Assembly (NCBI GenBank): GCA_030040335.1
Contig: JASHTX010000077.1
Span: 1-8,406, forward strand
Length of the DNA: 8,406 nt
Source: Microcaldota archaeon
GTDB lineage: Archaea > Micrarchaeota > Micrarchaeia > Micrarchaeales > CABMGC01
Reading direction: 5' to 3'
The notes under the pieces were generated by a model. The model was not told where the DNA came from and searched no databases. It saw only the letters and a list, made by a program, of their open reading frames with translations. Shown here piece by piece: positions 6,451 to 8,406 of the stretch (positions are counted from its first letter, which is position 1; each line of letters opens with the position of its first letter). A program made the translations under genes and the position numbers.

Positions 6451-6458
6451 TATATAAT
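6451..6458 (+). promoter_or_regulatory. Candidate TATA box for the psmA-SBDS-rrp4 operon
   Basis: TATATAAT follows a purine-rich AAAAGG that resembles a BRE. Transcription would start near 6480, giving a leader of about 47 nt. It overlaps a perfect 10-bp palindrome, TATAATTATA (6453-6462). A second T-rich candidate, CTTTTTATT at 6484-6492, would give a leader of about 15 nt. I cannot decide between them. Confidence 0.4.
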
Positions 6459-6516
6459 TATAAACAAAGTAATAGATACCATACTTTTTATTCTTCGAAA
6501 TAAAACGTATTTTATC

Positions 6517-6521
6517 GGTGA
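6517..6521 (+). promoter_or_regulatory. Ribosome binding site deciding the GTG start of psmA
   Basis: GGTGA lies 5 nt before GTG 6527 and matches the archaeal Shine-Dalgarno core. The ATG at 6523 is in another frame, reaches a stop after nine codons, and is too close to this site. Confidence 0.6.
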
Positions 6522-6526
6522 AATGA

Positions 6527-7222
6527 GTGTATCCAAACATACAAGCGTATGATAGGGGAGTAATGTTCAACCCCGACGGCAGGCTCTTCCAGGTCGAGTA
6601 TGCAAAGGAAGCAGTCAGGCGTGGCGGCGTGGCGATCGGAATGGTGACAAAAACAGGTGTCACTTTTGTGGCGCACAAGAACATCGATGAGCCGCTCGCG
6701 GTTCTTTCAAGCATGCAGAAGGTCTTCAGGATAGACTCACACATAGGCGCTGTGTACAGCGGCTATGTGGCTGACGGGCTTCACATAATAGACACCACCA
6801 GGTCATCGGCACAGAGCCACAGAATGATCTATAACGAGGTCAAGTCAGTCGAGGCTATCGCCAAAGAACTCTCATCTTACATGCTTCAAGCGACATTCTA
6901 CGGCGGCGTTAGACCCTACGGTGTTTCTCTGCTGCTCGGAGGCATAGATACAGAGAAAAGGCTCTTCGAGGTCGGCCCCGATGCGGCACTGCTTGGATAC
7001 AAGGCAGACGCAATAGGCTCTGGAAAGAAGGTCGCGACCGAGATGCTGCTCAAGGAATACAAGGACGGGATGAGCACCGACGAGTCGCTTCAACTTGGAA
7101 TAAAGATACTCACTAAGATTAACGAGGGAAAGCTGCAGAGTGACCATGTGGACATCGGTTACATAGAAGAGAAGGCAGAGTTTGTGATACTCTCGCAGCA
7201 GGAAATAGCAAAGTACTTCTGA
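6527..7222 (+). CDS. psmA: 20S proteasome alpha subunit
   Basis: This subunit forms the outer heptameric rings of the archaeal 20S proteasome, which gate substrate entry and dock ATPase activators such as PAN. The 231-residue product starts with a short tail, then Y8-D9-R10, the gate motif. The alpha-type N-terminal signature F-N-P-D-G-R-L-F-Q-V-E-Y-A-K-E-A follows. Further conserved segments are G-G-V-R-P-Y-G-V-S-L-L-L-G-G and the Y-K-A-D-A-I-G-S-G region. No processed N-terminal threonine is present, as expected for an alpha subunit. It is slightly short at both ends compared with typical 235-260 residue homologues. The GTG start is supported by the GGTGA site. It heads an operon with SBDS 13 nt downstream, the arrangement seen in the archaeal exosome superoperon. 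The stop is TGA at 7220-7222. Confidence 0.95.
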   Translation: MYPNIQAYDRGVMFNPDGRLFQVEYAKEAVRRGGVAIGMVTKTGVTFVAHKNIDEPLAVLSSMQKVFRIDSHIGAVYSGYVADGLHIIDTTRSSAQSHRMIYNEVKSVEAIAKELSSYMLQATFYGGVRPYGVSLLLGGIDTEKRLFEVGPDAALLGYKADAIGSGKKVATEMLLKEYKDGMSTDESLQLGIKILTKINEGKLQSDHVDIGYIEEKAEFVILSQQEIAKYF

Positions 7223-7235
7223 TTATTGTGAATTT

Positions 7236-7922
7236 ATGTCAAAGACGGTAATAGCCAAGTATACAATAGCTGGAGAAACGTTTGAAGTTTTCGTTGATTC
7301 GGACAAGGCATATGACTACATAACTGGCAAGCTGCAGGACCCAATGTCGGCCCTTGAGGTCGAGGACGTCTTCAAGGACGCGAACAAGGGGGACAGGCAG
7401 GGCCAGGACAAGCTGAAGAAGGCCTTCAACACAGAAGACCTCTCCAAGATCGTGGCCATCATACTGAAGAACGGCACAGTGCCGCTGACAACAGAGCAGA
7501 AGAACAGGCTGCTGGAAGAAAAGAGGAAGCAGATCGTGAACATAATAGCAAGGAACGCGATAGATCCGAGGACGAACGCGCCTCACACGCCGCAGAGGAT
7601 AGAGCTGGCGATGACCGAGGCTAAGGTGAGCATAGACCCGTTCAAGCAGGCGAGCGAGCAGATAGACGAGATAGTCAAGAAGCTGAGCATGAAGCTGCCG
7701 CTGAAGTTCTCAACTGTCAGGATGGAGGTGACGATACCTTCAATTTATTCGAACAGGAGTTATGGGCTTCTGAAGCAGTACGGGCTCAAAGCCGAGCGCT
7801 GGCTCAGCGATGGGTCGCTCCTCGCAACAGTGGAGTTCCCAGCAGGGCTCCAGAGCGAGTTCTTTGACAAGCTTAACAACGCCACTAAAGGAGCGGCAAC
7901 AACCAAAATAGTAAGTGTGTGA
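7236..7922 (+). CDS. Ribosome maturation protein SBDS (Sdo1 homologue)
   Basis: This is the archaeal orthologue of the Shwachman-Bodian-Diamond protein. Its eukaryotic relative works with an EF-2-like GTPase to remove the anti-association factor eIF6 from the large ribosomal subunit. The 228-residue length is typical. Residues 1-90 form the N-terminal FYSH domain, with S-A-L-E-V-E-D-V-F-K and F-N-T-E-D-L-S-K-I-V. Residues 90-130 hold the family's strongest block: L-T-T-E-Q-K, E-K-R-K-Q-I-V, A-I-D-P-R-T-N-A-P-H-T-P-Q-R-I-E, A-M-T-E-A. Residues about 165-228 are the ferredoxin-like C-terminal domain. A GTGA motif at 7228-7231 lies 4 nt before the ATG. It sits between psmA (13-nt gap) and rrp4 (1-nt gap), so the three are almost surely cotranscribed. 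Confidence 0.95.
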   Translation: MSKTVIAKYTIAGETFEVFVDSDKAYDYITGKLQDPMSALEVEDVFKDANKGDRQGQDKLKKAFNTEDLSKIVAIILKNGTVPLTTEQKNRLLEEKRKQIVNIIARNAIDPRTNAPHTPQRIELAMTEAKVSIDPFKQASEQIDEIVKKLSMKLPLKFSTVRMEVTIPSIYSNRSYGLLKQYGLKAERWLSDGSLLATVEFPAGLQSEFFDKLNNATKGAATTKIVSV

Positions 7923-7923
7923 T

Positions 7924-8406
7924 ATGAAGATAGTTTTACCAGGAGACATGATATCCGACAAGATAATACGGATGCCCAACGCGATAGTCGAGGGCGGCAA
8001 GACGTTCACGACCGTGATAGGGATGCTGGACGAGGAAAAGGGGTCGTTCGTACCTCTGGAAACGGTCTGGTACCCGAGGCAGGGCGATTTTGTGATAGGA
8101 ATAGTGGAGAACGTTAAGAACAACGTTTCCACGATGAACCTCAGCTCACCTTTCCGCGGGCTCATATTGCCTCCGAGAAGGAGCTTCGGCAGGGACAGGG
8201 GCGGATTCGGAAGGGATAGGGAGGAAGAGAGGCAGGAGGAGATGCAGGTCGGTGATATCGCGAGTGCTTTCGTGCGCGAGGTGAAGAGGGAATCCGACCA
8301 GATAATACTGATACTCGAGCGGCCGAGAAAGCTTTTCGGCGGCAAGGTGATGGCCGTAAGGCCCTCCAAGGTTCCCAGGATAATAGGGAAGATGAATACC
8401 ATGCTC
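7924..8406 (+). CDS. rrp4: Exosome complex RNA-binding subunit Rrp4 (3' end outside window)
   Basis: This is the cap subunit of the archaeal exosome, which binds RNA and feeds it to the Rrp41-Rrp42 ring for 3'-to-5' phosphorolysis or tailing. All 161 visible codons are open to the right edge. Residues 1-50 are the N-terminal beta domain (V-L-P-G-D, then V-P-L-E-T-V-W-Y-P). Residues 51-130 form the S1 domain (Q-G-D-F-V-I-G-I-V and V-G-D-I-A-S-A-F-V). The KH domain then begins with G-G-K-V-M-A-V-R-P-S-K-V-P-R-I-I-G-K...T-M-L, the family hallmark. The S1 loop at residues 85-108 is unusual: arginine-, glycine- and glutamate-rich (S-F-G-R-D-R-G-G-F-G-R-D-R, then E-E-E-R-Q-E-E). The tryptophan often found before it (W-x-V-D-I) is absent. 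ATG 7924 follows the SBDS stop by one base. Rrp41 and Rrp42 genes are expected just beyond the window. Confidence 0.93.
   Translation, partial: MKIVLPGDMISDKIIRMPNAIVEGGKTFTTVIGMLDEEKGSFVPLETVWYPRQGDFVIGIVENVKNNVSTMNLSSPFRGLILPPRRSFGRDRGGFGRDREEERQEEMQVGDIASAFVREVKRESDQIILILERPRKLFGGKVMAVRPSKVPRIIGKMNTML

Noticed and set aside
7740..8402. 220-codon minus-strand open frame over SBDS and rrp4
   Set aside because: Both plus-strand genes are highly conserved families; the frame is an antisense shadow.

Overview
The window is archaeal. It carries an Orc1/Cdc6 initiator, proteasome alpha subunit, SBDS protein, exosome Rrp4 and the RNase P proteins Rpp30 and Pop5. TATA-like boxes sit 15-75 bp ahead of several genes, and the few leader motifs seen are archaeal GGTG(A)-type ribosome binding sites. 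Short compact proteins, many overlapping genes and heavy use of ATA and AGG/AGA codons fit a reduced-genome archaeon. A DPANN/Micrarchaeota-type lineage is my best guess, but it is only an inference. I see no tRNA, rRNA, CRISPR array, insertion sequence or integrase, and no gene-free stretch longer than about 110 bp.

Layout. (1) Positions 1-683, plus strand: the 3' part of an extracytoplasmic, sequon-rich four-cysteine protein. (2) 767-1981, plus strand: an unrecognised 404-residue protein with an HExxH motif and four tandem repeats, behind a TATA box placed for a leaderless mRNA. (3) 6054 down to 1945, minus strand: a tightly packed five-gene cluster in transcription order: Mrp/ParA-type ATPase, orc1/cdc6, an alkaline-phosphatase-superfamily phosphodiesterase, RNase P Rpp30 and RNase P Pop5. 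Junctions are 1-bp or 4-bp overlaps or gaps of at most 16 nt. (4) 6161-6433, plus strand: a small winged-helix regulator divergent from the ATPase operon. (5) 6527 to the right edge, plus strand: psmA, SBDS and rrp4, the core of the archaeal exosome/proteasome superoperon, cut by the window edge inside rrp4.

How they fit together. The right-hand operon combines protein degradation (20S alpha ring), ribosome maturation (SBDS) and 3'-to-5' RNA decay (exosome cap). The RNase P pair often belongs to this same superoperon in archaea. Here it lies on the opposite strand at the tail of a replication-type operon headed by a P-loop ATPase and Orc1/Cdc6. The two operons are divergent and separated by the wHTH gene. 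The most unfamiliar element is the repeat/HExxH protein at 767-1981, which runs convergently into pop5 with a 37-bp overlap.
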